Positions 39,754 through 48,657 of a stretch of DNA of 64,000 bases are shown here, piece after piece. The DNA comes from Prado023 sp963706875 (GTDB lineage: Bacteria; Actinomycetota; Actinomycetes; S36-B12; CAIYMF01), in assembly GCA_963706875.1 (NCBI GenBank), contig CAVPNW010000021.1, forward strand, positions 124,001 through 188,000, written 5' to 3'. The stretch's first letter is position 1, and each line of letters opens with the position of its first letter. Position numbers and translations under genes: made by a program. The notes under the pieces are model-generated. The model saw only the letters and a program-made list of their open reading frames with translations, had not been told where the DNA came from and did no database searches.

Positions 39754-41019
39754 TCAGCAGCCGTTGAGCGTGTCGGTGATCGCAGCGGAGGCCTCCGTGG
39801 TCGCCCGTCGACCGAGTTGTTGAAGATCTTCACCAGCATGTCCGGCAGCACCTGGGATGCCTCGACGTTGACCCAGTACGGGCTCACGGGAGTGAACTGT
39901 GAGTTGGTCGCCGCCACATCGGCGACACGAGGAACGCGTTGCCCTCGTGTCCGACGAAAGCACCCTCCTGGTTGGGGATGACCCCACCCGCCTTGGCCAG
40001 CTGCGTCTGGATCTCCAGGCCGGTCAGGATCTCGATCCACTCTCACGGCGAGGCCCTGGCGCGCGCTCTTGGCCGGGACGGCAAGGTCGGACCCACGGAA
40101 GAACACCGGGGCCGTGGCTCGGCGGCGGTGCCCCGGTAGGGGGAAGACGCCCACCTCGCCGGCTTGGTCGCGCCGGTGTCCAGGGCGTCCGGGACCCACC
40201 AGGAGTCGATCATCATGCCGACATCGCCCGCCTTGAAGGCGTCACATGCCCGTCTCGTCGCCATCCTGGGCGCCCTGGAGTATGCCTGGACCAGGCCCTT
40301 GAGGGTCGTCAGGCCCGTGCGCGGACTCCGCGGAATCCAACTTGCCCGTCCAGGTGGTCACCATCCTCTCCGCGAGCTCGCCCCCGGCATCCCACACGAA
40401 GGGAACGGCGCTGACCCAGGACTTGCCCGGGAAGTAGAACGCCGAGTACTTGGAGTTGGCGGCGTTGGCCTTCTGGAGCTTGTCGGCGACTGCGTTGAGC
40501 TCGTCGAGTGAGGTCGGGACCTCGACACCCGCGTCCTTGAACTCTCCCTTTTGTAGACCACGATCCGCACCCCACCGTAGTACGGAATGCCGTAGCGGAC
40601 ACCGTCCAACTCACCGGATGGCTGCGGCCCGGGGAGCATCCCGTCGACCTTGAGGTCGGCCGGATGTCGAGGTCGGCCAGCAGGCCGGCGTCGGCGTACT
40701 TGGCGGTCAGGGTGTTGCCGATCTCGACGACATCCGGGGGCGAATCGGTGTCCAGGGACGTGGAGAGCTTGTCCTGGATCCCGACCCACTGCTGCAGTTC
40801 GACCTCACATCCACCTCGGGTACGCCTCCTTGAACCGGCGTTGACCGCGTCGATGACGATTGCGGCTGGCTGCGGTCCATGAGCCACACCTTCAGGGTGC
40901 CGGTCTGCGTCGGCTGCGGGGGTCGAGGTGCGCGTCGGTGGCGTCTCGGAGCCGCTGGTGCAGGCGGTGAGGGTCAGGCCCGTGACGGCCAGCGCCACGA
41001 TCCCGGGGCGGAACTTCAT
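39754..41019 (-). CDS. Sugar-binding lipoprotein of ABC importer; many frame breaks
   Basis: About 420 residues after correction. Signal peptide with lipobox LTLTACTSG. Recognisable pieces of a family 1 solute-binding protein: PPDVVEIGNTLTAKYADAG, YGIPYYGGVRIVVYK, SKYSAFYFPGKSWVSAVPFVWDAGGELAE, FKAGDVGMMIDSWWVPDAL, and a tail TEASAAITDTLNGC. At least six frame changes occur. Context (chitobiose phosphorylase, amino-sugar genes) suggests a chitobiose/chitooligosaccharide ligand, comparable to DasA/NgcE systems. Outside the membrane, tethered by lipid. Confidence 0.8.
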
Positions 41020-41264
41020 CGGATCCCCTTCGTGTGCGGTGTTGTCGTGGGCTTCCTACGCTTGCCGGCCAGGTCGTCGGGGCGTCACGGATGATTCAAG
41101 CGGATCGGAGCCCCGCTCGGGCCGGATTCGGCAACAGAACAATCACGGATGGCACGGCTTGGATAACGATTCGGTAACGGGGCCGGGCAATCCGGGCGTC
41201 CCCGGGCGCACCCGCACATCCCGTGCGACTTGCGCCGGCCCCTGCCGGGGGCGACCCTTGGGGC

Positions 41265-41940
41265 ATGTGGCTCCAGTCCCGTCGACGTGACGTGCCCGTC
41301 CCCCCTGAGCGGGCCCTGCCCGGCCGTCCCGACTACGACTACCCGCTGGCCCGCGTCCACGAGGTTCTCGGGACGTCCATGCTCGGGCCGTTCCCTGCGG
41401 GCGTCGTCACCCTGTACCTGGGAATGGGCTGCTTCTGGGGCGCGGAGAAGCGCCTGTGGAAGCTGCCCGGGGTGCACACGACCGCGGCGGGCTACCAGGG
41501 CGGGCCCACGCCGCACCCCACCTACAGCGAGGTCTGCTCGGGCAGGACCGGGCACGCAGAGATGGTCATGGTCGCCTACGACCCCACGGTGGTCGCCACG
41601 ATCGACGTGCTCCGCGTCTTCTGGGAGAACCACGACCCGACCCAGGGGATGCGCCAGGGCAACGACGTGGGCAGCCAGTACCGCAGCGCCGTGTTCTGGA
41701 GCACCCACGACCAGCAGTCGCTCGTCGAGAGCAGCGCAGCGGCCTACGACGAGGTCCTGCGCGCCGAGGGGTTCGACCCGATCACGACTGAGCTGGCCCC
41801 GGCGGTGAGTGACGGGGAGGTCGTCCTGCCCTTCTACTACGCGGAGCCCCACCACCAGCAGTACCTGCACAAGAACCCACACGGCTACAATTGTGCTAGC
41901 ACTACGGGCATTCTTGCTGCCCGACCTCGGCGAGGACTAG
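41265..41940 (+). CDS. msrA: Peptide methionine sulfoxide reductase MsrA with element-supplied C-terminus
   Basis: About 224 residues. The active-site Cys lies in LYLGMGCFWGAEKRLW; other family segments are VHTTAAGYQGGPTPHPTYSEV, VFWENHDPTQGMRQGNDVGSQYRS and PFYYAEPHHQQYLHKNPHGY. The last 18 codons (YNCASTTGI, then LLPDLGED) belong to the inserted element and restore the C-terminal Cys; one extra T at about 41,911-41,916 breaks the frame just before the end. GACCCT lies six bases before the ATG. It reduces methionine-S-sulfoxide in proteins. Divergent from the ABC operon. Confidence 0.9.
41873..41884. other. Left attachment core of the msrA element
   Basis: GAACCCACACGG within the Asn-Pro-His-Gly codons of msrA. 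The identical 12 bases recur at 50568-50579. To the left is host msrA, to the right element DNA. Confidence 0.8.
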
Positions 41941-42036
41941 CGCCAGACAGCCCACACGGCCCGCAGGACCACGGTAGGCCCGGACCGGTGTCATTGCACC
42001 AGTCGCGGGGCTGGGGCGCTCAGCGAGGCGCAGGGA

Positions 42037-42092
42037 GAGGCCCCACCTGCGCGCCTGGACACAACGCATGGGGAGCACACGGGTGGGGCCTC
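42037..42092. terminator. 11-bp inverted repeat near element left end
   Basis: GAGGCCCCACC pairs with GGTGGGGCCTC across a 34-nt spacer. It lies between msrA and the leftmost element gene, which converge, so it may terminate both. Confidence 0.55.
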
Positions 42093-42185
42093 TGGTCGGG
42101 AGGCTACTGGTCGAGGTGCCCGGGTTGCTCAGCCGGCCGGGGTGATCGGTCCGGTGGCGCGGTGCAGAGGGGCCTCAGGTGGGCG

Positions 42186-42579
42186 TCAGCGCCGTCCCTG
42201 CGCGGCCCGGAAACGCAGGTCGCCCAGGACCTCGCGCAACTGCCGAGCCAGCCCCGCCGACGGTCGACGTTCGATGCCGCGGGCCAACTGCACCGCCAAC
42301 TGCCCGAGGGTCCTATCGTCTGCCGGGTCGCGCCCAGGTCGCCACGCAGCGCGGCCACCAGCGGCCCATCCCCAGCCGGCTCGGACTCGGCGGCCACCCG
42401 GTCACGGTGCGCCGCTGGCGGCACGCCGTCGAGCAGAATCGGGCCGTTGCCCGGGTCGCGGTGAACGGCTGCCCGCAGGCCTCACACGGCTCTGGCTCAT
42501 CGGGGTCCTCTGTCGCGTGACATTCACCCCCGATTTGTTCCGGGGAGGGATACGCCGCGAGGCGGTGAGTACGTGCCAC
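42186..42579 (-). CDS. Small zinc-finger-like element protein, frame breaks
   Basis: About 130 residues in three frames. A GTG start is followed by CEACGQPFTATRATARFCSTACRQR, a four-Cys treble-clef-like finger common in actinobacterial phage and plasmid genes, then a helical tail (GDGPLVAALRGDLGATRQT, and LGQLAVQLARGIERRPSAG with LARQLREVLGDLRF). Role unknown. I place it here because the three pieces follow in order with only single-base joins. Confidence 0.55.
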
Positions 42580-42811
42580 AGAGAAACGTGCTCACAGAAC
42601 GAACTCGGTGGTAACGCAGCGGTGGTCGCATCCTGTCACGAGCGCCCGCCTGCTTGAACTGGCGCAGCATTGGCCGGGCGATTGCTCCGCGGCCCGTCGG
42701 CTCGCGATGGCACCCCACGTGATTGCAGCGACGGTGCGCGCACCACCGACAGATGGCTCGCGGCGCCGTCCAGGGCGAGGCCTCCGGCGTAAGGCGGTAG
42801 AACTCGGACAC
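42524..42811 (-). CDS. Possible Cys-rich small element protein
   Basis: 95 residues from a GTG after CAGGGAGGCTGGC. A cluster ICRWCAHRRCNHVGCHR suggests metal binding. The tail overlaps the start of the next gene and may be out of frame. The open frame reaches back to 43,033, so the start is uncertain. No family recognised. Confidence 0.35.
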   Translation of the reverse strand: MSEFYRLTPEASPWTAPRAICRWCAHRRCNHVGCHREPTGRGAIARPMLRQFKQAGARDRMRPPLRYHRVRSVSTFLCGTYSPPRGVSLPGTNRG

Positions 42812-43171
42812 GCCAGCCTCCCTGCGGTGTGTGGTCACCGACAGGGCCGCCGACGCGGGGAGGTGAACGGGCTCGGGCCCGCATCGGCAGCAGGCGCCCG
42901 AGGTGTGCGGACTCTCCTGGCGCATGGATAGGGGCGGTGGGTCGGTGAATCTCGAATGTGCATCCATTGAGGGAAAGAACCCTGATGGCCAAGGAGGGGT
43001 AGAGGGCCTGGATGTAAGGCGCTGGAAGTTCATGGGAAAAGGTAAAATCTACGAGATCGTTCAGTGTAGCGATGCCATGAACAACGCGAAACGGGTATGT
43101 CCGCGGCTGGGGCTACGCTTGACCAGCACGGAGCGATAGCAGGCAGAAGAGGGACCATACGACGGTCCCGG
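42812..43171. other. 360-bp stretch downstream of the capsid gene, less GC-rich
   Basis: No convincing gene. The 42,950-43,110 part is visibly richer in A and T than the rest of the window (for example GGGAAAAGGTAAAATC), as expected for transferred DNA or a regulatory segment. Short ORFs on both strands lack ribosome sites. Confidence 0.4.
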
Positions 43172-44511
43172 TTAGAAATGGGCACTGTTGGTCGTGACAT
43201 CGAACAGGTGAGGGATCACCTCGACGACGATGCTGGCCCTGTTGCGCCAGAACGTACTTGCGGAAGTCGCCCACGATGCACAGGATGTTGCCGCGCCGGT
43301 CGTGCCGGTGAAGGTCGGGCATGAACGAGCTCTCGATGATGGGACGCCCGCGCAGGGTGGTCGGGCACCCCGGTCAGGTCGACAGTCCGCCCCATAGGCG
43401 TCACCTCATAGCCCGCATGGAGCAGTTCACGTCGCGAGCTCATGAGCCAAGTGGCGTTGACCCTTGGCACGGTCAGGGAGCGCCGCCCACAGCTTGTCGA
43501 TATCGACGTAGCTGAACGTTCCGTCAGTGGTCACGATGACTGGGTGTTGGTGTTGGCAACGAGCATCGGTGAGGATGCCACGGGCTGCGGTGGTCCCGTT
43601 GCCGGTGACGAACGCCTCAGCGGTGCATCTCGGCGTAGCCCTCCGCAGCAGGGCGCCATCTCCTGCGGCGAACGATGGGATAGTCCAGCCCGATCTCGAA
43701 CGAGTACGGGATGAACCCGCGCGCCATGATCGGCGTGACGGTCGGGCTGCACCAGGGTGGGCGCGTCGTCGCTGACGGCACTGGCCTCGGTGTCCCACGA
43801 CCAGGAGACGCCGGCGGAGGACACGCCCTTCCACACGTCGGAGGTGATCGTCTTGACGTTGGCCGAGCCGACGAACAGGTCGCCGGCGCTCTGCTGCGCG
43901 ATCAGGATGATGGACGGGTCGAGCGAGGACGGGCACGCCGGACCCTCCTGAGGCGTCCGAGGATGCCATGGCGCGGAACTCTGATACGTGCGCAGGGCCT
44001 GCGGCCTCCGCGGCGGTGAGCACCGGGTGCGGGTCGAGTGAGCAGGCGCATGAACGCCGGAGCGGTACTGCCGGTGTCTCGGTCATCGTGATCATGCGGG
44101 CGATCGACGTCGCCGTCGGTGTTCTTGTCGTGGGTGTCGAGCAGGCGCGTCGACCCGGTCGCCCTGGGCGGCGCTGAGGTGGCGCTGGACCGCTGGTGTC
44201 GAGGACCCGGCGGGCGGCGTCGCGGACCTCGGAGCCGCCCGGTGCGCGGATGCCGGAGTAGTCGGACTGCTGGAGCTGACCTTGAGGCTGCCGTACTGGG
44301 CCCGGGTGGCGGCCACGGTGTCGGCCTCGGTCGGCGTCCGACTGGCGGCGGCGTCGAGGTCGGCGCGGACCTCGCGGAGCTCGGCGTCGAGCCGATTCCA
44401 CTTGCCCTGTTCGGTGGGGTTGAGGGAGCGATCGCCCGCGCTGGCGTGAATGCCGCGCATCTGAGCTTCGAGCTCCGATCGCGGCGTGCGTGCAGGATCT
44501 GCGAGATTCAT
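43172..44511 (-). CDS. HK97-type phage major capsid protein, several frame breaks
   Basis: About 445 residues after correction. The N-terminal charged coiled coil (ELEAQMRGIHASAGDRSLNP, NRLDAELREVRADLD) is a scaffold-like delta domain. The body includes EFRAMASSDASGGSGVPV, VWKGVSSAGVSWSWDTEASA and the family hallmark EAFVTGNGTTAARGIL; later VTTDGTFSYVDIDKLWAALP, ATWLMSSRRELL, and the end EVIPHLFDVTTNSAHF. Normally the delta domain is removed by a prohead protease, which I do not see here. A TACACT box at 44763-44768 suggests its own promoter with a leader of about 240 nt. Confidence 0.85.
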
Positions 44512-44784
44512 GGTGAGCACCTCTTCTAAGGTTGGAAGGGAAGCCCGGCGCCGGACGCGGCGCGATGGCCGGGGGGATCGGCGGCGAGTGGCTTCCCAAT
44601 GGGGGAAAGTGCCGGCGCGCAGCCGTGACAGCTCGGGCGGCGCCGCGTCGGGGGCGGGTGGCGCTGCGGGTCCTCGGGCGGGGCGGGGGTCCGGCTTGCG
44701 CGGGTCCGACCGGCTGGGCTCCGGGGCGCTCGGCGCGCTGGCCGGGCGGGGTGCTCGCTCTCAGTGTAGGTCCGGTGACTGACA

Positions 44785-45078
44785 TTAGGCCAGAGGCTCG
44801 CCGTCGAGGTCGGACGCGTCGTCGGGCACGGCGGGCGACGCAGCGACCGCCAGCTCGATCAGCGGTGGCGGCGCGGCGCTGCGCTGGCCCAGGTGACCGC
44901 GAGGTTGAGCAGCTCGTCGGCGGGTCGCCGGCGGGCACCGCCGGCATCGGAGGCCAGGGCCAGCGTGTCGGCGATCAGCAGGGCCCACGCAATCGACGGG
45001 TTGGCTCCGGCCTGCACCTGGGCGGCCATCCGCGCGGCGTAGTCGTGGGTGGCGGTCGAGGAACGGATCGGCGGTCAT
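44785..45078 (-). CDS. Small element protein j, frame breaks
   Basis: About 97 residues: MTADPFLDR, then HDYAARMAAQVQAGANPSIA, WALLIADTLALASDAGGARR, ADELLNLAVTW and, in the first frame again, LIELAVAASPAVPDDASDLD. Helical and acidic at the end. The ATG overlaps the stop of the gene before it. Unknown function. Confidence 0.5.
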   Translation of the reverse strand: MTADPFLDRHPRLRRADGRPGAGRSQPVDCVGPADRRHAGPGLRCRRCPPATRRRAAQPRGHLGQRSAAPPPLIELAVAASPAVPDDASDLDGEPLA

Positions 45079-45256
45079 CGGCGCACTCGCATCTTGGCGC
45101 GCTGGGCGGTGGCCTGCTCGCGCAGGATCTTGCGCAGCTTGTTCCGGGCGGCCGGGCCTTGGCCCGGTGCGCGGGCCAGGTGCGCGGCGTCGCGGGGCAT
45201 CGACGGGCACGCGGGGATCACCCGCTCGGGCTGTTGCTGGCGGCGTTGCGGCTCAT
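45075..45256 (-). CDS. Small basic element protein i, frame break
   Basis: About 60 residues: MSRNAASNSPSG, then VIPACPSMPRDAAHLARAPG and NKLRKILREQATAQRAKMRV in the next frame. The basic amphipathic tail could bind nucleic acid. Both ends overlap neighbours as ATGA. Confidence 0.5.
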
Positions 45257-45367
45257 CGGTCGATCCTCGGTACGGCGGTCGGGTGACCGTGGCGCCACGC
45301 GAAGACGGCAGCGTCGATCAGCAGGCCAGGACGAGCCGGGCGCGAACCACGAGGAGGAGGCGATCAT
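45253..45367 (-). CDS. Very small element protein h, frame break
   Basis: About 37 residues: MIA, then LLVVRARLVLA and LIDAAVFAWRHGHPTAVPR after one-base joins. Possibly membrane associated. It ends in an ATGA overlap with the next gene, which is the main reason to call it. Confidence 0.35.
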
Positions 45368-45376
45368 CGGGCGGCC

Positions 45377-45517
45377 TCACTGCTCGGCCTCGCGCCCGGA
45401 GTAGCGGCATTGCGGGCACCTCGGGTCGTCCTCGGGCCAGCCGCCTAGGTGCACGCCGCAGGCGACGCACAGGCGGGGATGGGTGGTGGTGCGGGTGTTG
45501 GGCGGGACGTCGGTCAT
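45377..45517 (-). CDS. 46-residue zinc-ribbon protein g
   Basis: MTDVPPNTRTTTHPRLCVAC followed by a second pair CPQC, so C-x2-C ... C-x2-C over about 20 residues. The frame is intact and starts in the ATGA overlap with the preceding gene. Small ribbon proteins of this kind are common in actinophages. Confidence 0.6.
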   Translation of the reverse strand: MTDVPPNTRTTTHPRLCVACGVHLGGWPEDDPRCPQCRYSGREAEQ

Positions 45518-45753
45518 GGGGTCGCTCCTGTCTCGAAGAGGGTTGCCGGCGGGGGTGGTGCGGTGGCCGCGCGGCATCGGTCGCACTTGGGGTTGCCACC
45601 GTCGCCGTAGCGGTGGCAGGGCTGGCCGCATAGGACGCACGGGCCGACGTGTCGGATCGGTTGCGGGGTTGCGGGCGTTGCGGGCGTTGCGGGCGTCATT
45701 TCCCCGCCAATCTGCGGGGTTGCCCCTCCCCCTTCTACCTCTTTGACAGTCAA
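45514..45753 (-). CDS. 79-residue zinc-ribbon protein f
   Basis: Starts at TTG 45753, chosen because TTGA overlaps the stop of the ATPase gene as in the other junctions; ATG 45699 after GGCGGGG is an alternative. Contains three ATP tripeptide repeats (TPATPATPATP) encoded by the left arm of a large inverted repeat, then CVLCGQPCHRYGDGG and CDRC, a four-Cys ribbon. Confidence 0.6.
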   Translation of the reverse strand: MTVKEVEGGGATPQIGGEMTPATPATPATPQPIRHVGPCVLCGQPCHRYGDGGNPKCDRCRAATAPPPPATLFETGATP

Positions 45754-45799
45754 CAGAGTTGGGGGGGATTCGACGCCCGCAACGCCCGCAACGCCCGCA
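45670..45799. repeat. 28-bp perfect inverted repeat made of 9-bp tandem units
   Basis: Left arm 45670-45697 is three units of GCGGGCGTT; right arm 45772-45799 is its exact reverse complement. The 74-bp spacer holds a TTGACAGTCAA palindrome (45743-45753) and a run of seven G. It straddles the junction of the ATPase and ribbon genes. Confidence 0.8.
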
Positions 45800-47481
45800 G
45801 AATCGGGCTGTTTGTGCTCAGCATCGGCGGGCGCCTGCGGGTTATCGGCTGTCGTCTGCGGGTTACCGCGGGTGTCGGCGATCCCGATAACCCGCAGCCC
45901 TCCTCGGGGTCATCGGCCGGCGCCGGGGCCATCAACCGCCAGCGGTCGCACCTTGTCGTGCGCGGTCCTTGGTCGCTCTCGACGGTCCAGCCGAGGCGGC
46001 GCAGGGCGGGCGCGTGGCGGGTCAGGTGGCCGGTCATGCCGCGCGCGGTCCTCGGCCACTCCCGAACGGCCGGGGCCGGCCGGTGCGGGTCGAGCAGGGC
46101 CAGCAGGTCGCCGGCCGTGCCCTGCCAGTCGGCTGCGGACGGTGGCGACCAGGGCGGCTAGGACGGGGTCGGTGGCGACGGTGTCCCCGGCGAGGTCGTC
46201 GCCGAGGCGGGCATACACCTCGGCCCCGTCGCTGCCGGTGATCCGGTCGACGGCGGCCAGGATCCGCCCGTAGTCGGCCATCCGGGGCAGCCGGTCGGGG
46301 CGTGGCTCGGTGGCGAGGTCGTGCAGGACCCGGGCGGTCGAGGTCGAGCACCGCGCCGAGCACCTTGGGCCACGCGGCCGCCCAGAGCTCGGGCATGGCC
46401 TCCTCGGCGATCCGGTCGGCCTCGGCGATCCGGTCCAGTGCGATCGGCACCAGCCGGTCGCCGAGGTCCGGGCGCACGGCGCCGAGGTCGATGCCGTTGA
46501 GGATCACGGCCCGGCGGAACGCGAACACGGTTAGCCCGCCATCGGTGTAGAGGGTGCGGCGCACGTCGGCGTCGCCGGTGACCGCGCGGCACAGGGAGTC
46601 GCTGAACCACTCCGGGATCCCGCTGAGGTTGTCCACGGCGACCACCCGGGACCCGGCGGCGGCGACCACCCATGCCTCGATGTCCTTCGGTGGCTTGCGG
46701 GTCGGCGGCCGGCGACGGGTCGAGCAGGTTGCCGAGCAGCCGGGTCGCGGTGCTCTTGCCGGTGCCCTGCTCCCCGGTCAGCGCGGCCACGGGGCACGGC
46801 CGGTCGGGCAGCAGGATCGACACGAGCCACCCGGTCAGGACCGGGCGCAGGTCGGGGCGCACGTTGGCGAACCGCCACAGGTCGTCGAGGGCTGCCCCCG
46901 CGGACCGGCTCGGGCAGGGCCCCGGTCAGCTCGGAGCGCCGGAACCTGACCGCGCACTGGTCGAGCACGGCCCACCCGCCCCGGTCACCTTGACGACACG
47001 GCCGGTGTCGTCGCCGAGGTCGAGCCACACGGCCCCATCCCGGTAGGCGACCCGTAGGTGCACGTCGGCCGCGGGGGTGTCCTCGGCGTATCCCTCGAGG
47101 GTGGCCATTGCGTCGGCCAGGGCCGAGGCCGAGGGCGTCTGCCCCCAGAGGTCATGTGCGGCCCGGGCCAGAGCACCGCGCAGGCTGCCCCGCCCGCCGC
47201 GCATCGGCAGGGCGAGGTGCGACCCGTGGCGCACGGCACACGGCCCGGATCCGTCGGCGGCCCATCCGAGGGTGTACTGGTCGAGGGCGTGGCCGACCAG
47301 CCGGGTCGCCATGCTCGGGCCCTTGGCCGAGGCCGTGCGCCTCGACGGTGGGCGCGGGGTCGGGGTCGGCCGGGTCGATGCCCTCGCACGACGGGCAGAG
47401 CATGTCCGGCGGTAGCCCGTGGGCGCACGTCCCCCACGCATCCGAGGGCACCGCGGCGGGGACCTCCCAGGCCCCGGTCAT
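45750..47481 (-). CDS. Element P-loop ATPase (helicase/primase-like), frame breaks
   Basis: About 575 residues. It opens MTGAWEVPAAVPSDAWGTCA with a CPSC pair. Next come a middle domain (HLRVAYRDGAVWLDLGDDTG) and the ATPase: Walker A AALTGEQGTGKSTATRLLG, Walker B-like SRVVAVDNLSGIPEWFSDSL, and RAVILNGIDLGAVRPDLGDR. Similar proteins occur in actinobacterial phages and integrative elements beside DnaB-N proteins and are presumed replication ATPases. Breaks near 47,330, 46,900, 46,690, 46,330 and 46,100. Start overlaps the DnaB-N-like stop. Confidence 0.72.
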
Positions 47482-47986
47482 GCGTCGCCCCCAACGGCAC
47501 GGTTGACGGCCAGGGCGACCCGGTCGAGGCCGTTGGTCAGGACCTGCACGACGGTGGCGAGGTCGGGGCCCTCGGTCGCCTGCACCGCGCGGGTGCAGAC
47601 CTCGACCACGGTCCGGCGGGCGCGTCTCGCGCAGGACCGCGGCGGCGTACACCGGCCAGATAGCGGGGGTCGGGCACGCGGCGATCAGGTCGACTAGCTG
47701 CACGTTGACCGCACCGGCCCGGTCGGCCGACACCAGCCCGAGGGCCAGCAGCCGGGGCGTGACCAGGGCGGGGTCAGGGTCGAACCCGGCCGCGCGCAGG
47801 GAGTGCAGGGCCTGTCCAGATGGCCCGGTGCCTCGGATCGGCGAGGTCGACCACCTCGACCCGGTCGAGGGCGGCCCGGGCGTCCTGACCGCGCAGCAGC
47901 AGGACGGCGCCGATCAGGGCCGCCTCGGCCATCTGGGCCACATTGTCGGCGCCGACCTCGGCCACGTCGGGCAGGGGCGCGGTCAT
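47478..47986 (-). CDS. DnaB N-terminal-domain-like protein, frame breaks
   Basis: About 168 residues: MTAPLPDVAEVGADNVAQMA, EAALIGAVLLLRGQDARAAL and DLADPRHRAIWTALHSLRAAG resemble the helicase DnaB N-terminal domain that binds primase. The RecA-like helicase half is absent, so this is a stand-alone N-domain, perhaps an adaptor for host DnaB. Breaks near 47,815 and 47,620. Overlaps both neighbours by 4 bp. Confidence 0.65.
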
Positions 47987-48178
47987 CGCGCACCCCCAAG
48001 GACAGGTTGGCCGGGTCGACCCGGCGGCCAGGGCCAGCGCGCCAGCAGCGGACACGACGGCGATCAGCAGCACGGCGGCGAGCGCAGCGGTAGTCTTGTG
48101 GCAGCCTGCCCGGCTGGTAGTTGAGCTGTCCGATCCGGTCCCGTTCCCCGCGGGGCCGTTTCGCTGTCCGGGGCTCAT
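47983..48178 (-). CDS. Small single-pass membrane element protein c
   Basis: About 64 residues: a polar N-terminus MSPGQRNGPAGNGTGSDS and one helix TAALAAVLLIAVVSAAGALA. The uncorrected frame runs on into the next gene; with one base removed it ends in an ATGA overlap. Unknown function. Confidence 0.5.
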
Positions 48179-48270
48179 CCCTGCTCACCCCCGAGGCCGA
48201 GGGCGGCCAGCACCCGGCGGGCTTGGTCGAGGGTCATCTCGGGGATGTCGTCGAGGTCGTCGGGGCTCAC
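48175..48270 (-). CDS. 31-residue element peptide b
   Basis: GTG start inside the preceding stop (GTGA), ending inside the next start (ATGA). Reads SPDDLDDIPEMTLDQARRVL then AALGLGG, an acidic N-terminus and an amphipathic helix. Too short for the usual size cut-offs, but the exact double overlap supports it. Confidence 0.5.
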   Translation of the reverse strand: MSPDDLDDIPEMTLDQARRVLAALGLGGEQG

Positions 48271-48465
48271 GCGGGCACCCTCGGCGAGCGATCAGGAGGG
48301 GTGATCGTCGGCGGCACGATGAGCTTGTCGAGGTCCTCCCGGCGCAGCGGGGGGAGTCGTGCAGCTTGCGTATCAGTGCGTCGGCGCGGCGTACCGGATG
48401 CGGCGCTGAGGGCGCCTCTGGCGCGGTCGGATGCGGTGAGTCGGTGTGGGCGACGGATTCGTCAT
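48267..48465 (-). CDS. Small element protein a, first gene of the overlapping operon, frame breaks
   Basis: About 64 residues: MTNPSPTPTHRIRPRQRRPQ, then VRRADALIRKLHDS and PPLRREDLDKLIVPPTITPP in successive frames. The RADALIRKL-PPLRREDLDKL pattern of two short helices occurs in small actinobacterial element proteins. Stop overlaps the GTG of the next gene. Confidence 0.45.
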
Positions 48466-48657
48466 TGAATTGCTCGCGGGCAAGGTCCAGCGGACCTCGC
48501 TACTCAGGAGAGTCTGAGTGGTCACTGCTCGCGGGAGTGTTCCGGTCGGGTGACGCGACCGTTGTCCTACGCGCGATCAGGACGACGGCGTTCACGGCGG
48601 GGCGTCGGGATGCACTTGTCGGAGGGCACCGTGATCACGCGGGATTGTCGTGGCCCG

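Noticed and set aside
43427..44947. 506-residue minus-strand frame across the capsid region
   Set aside because: It contains true capsid segments only in patches; the flanking parts are out-of-frame readings, including the non-coding leader at 44512-44784.
45670..45799. CRISPR-like array
   Set aside because: The 9-bp units are contiguous without spacers and face each other as one inverted pair.
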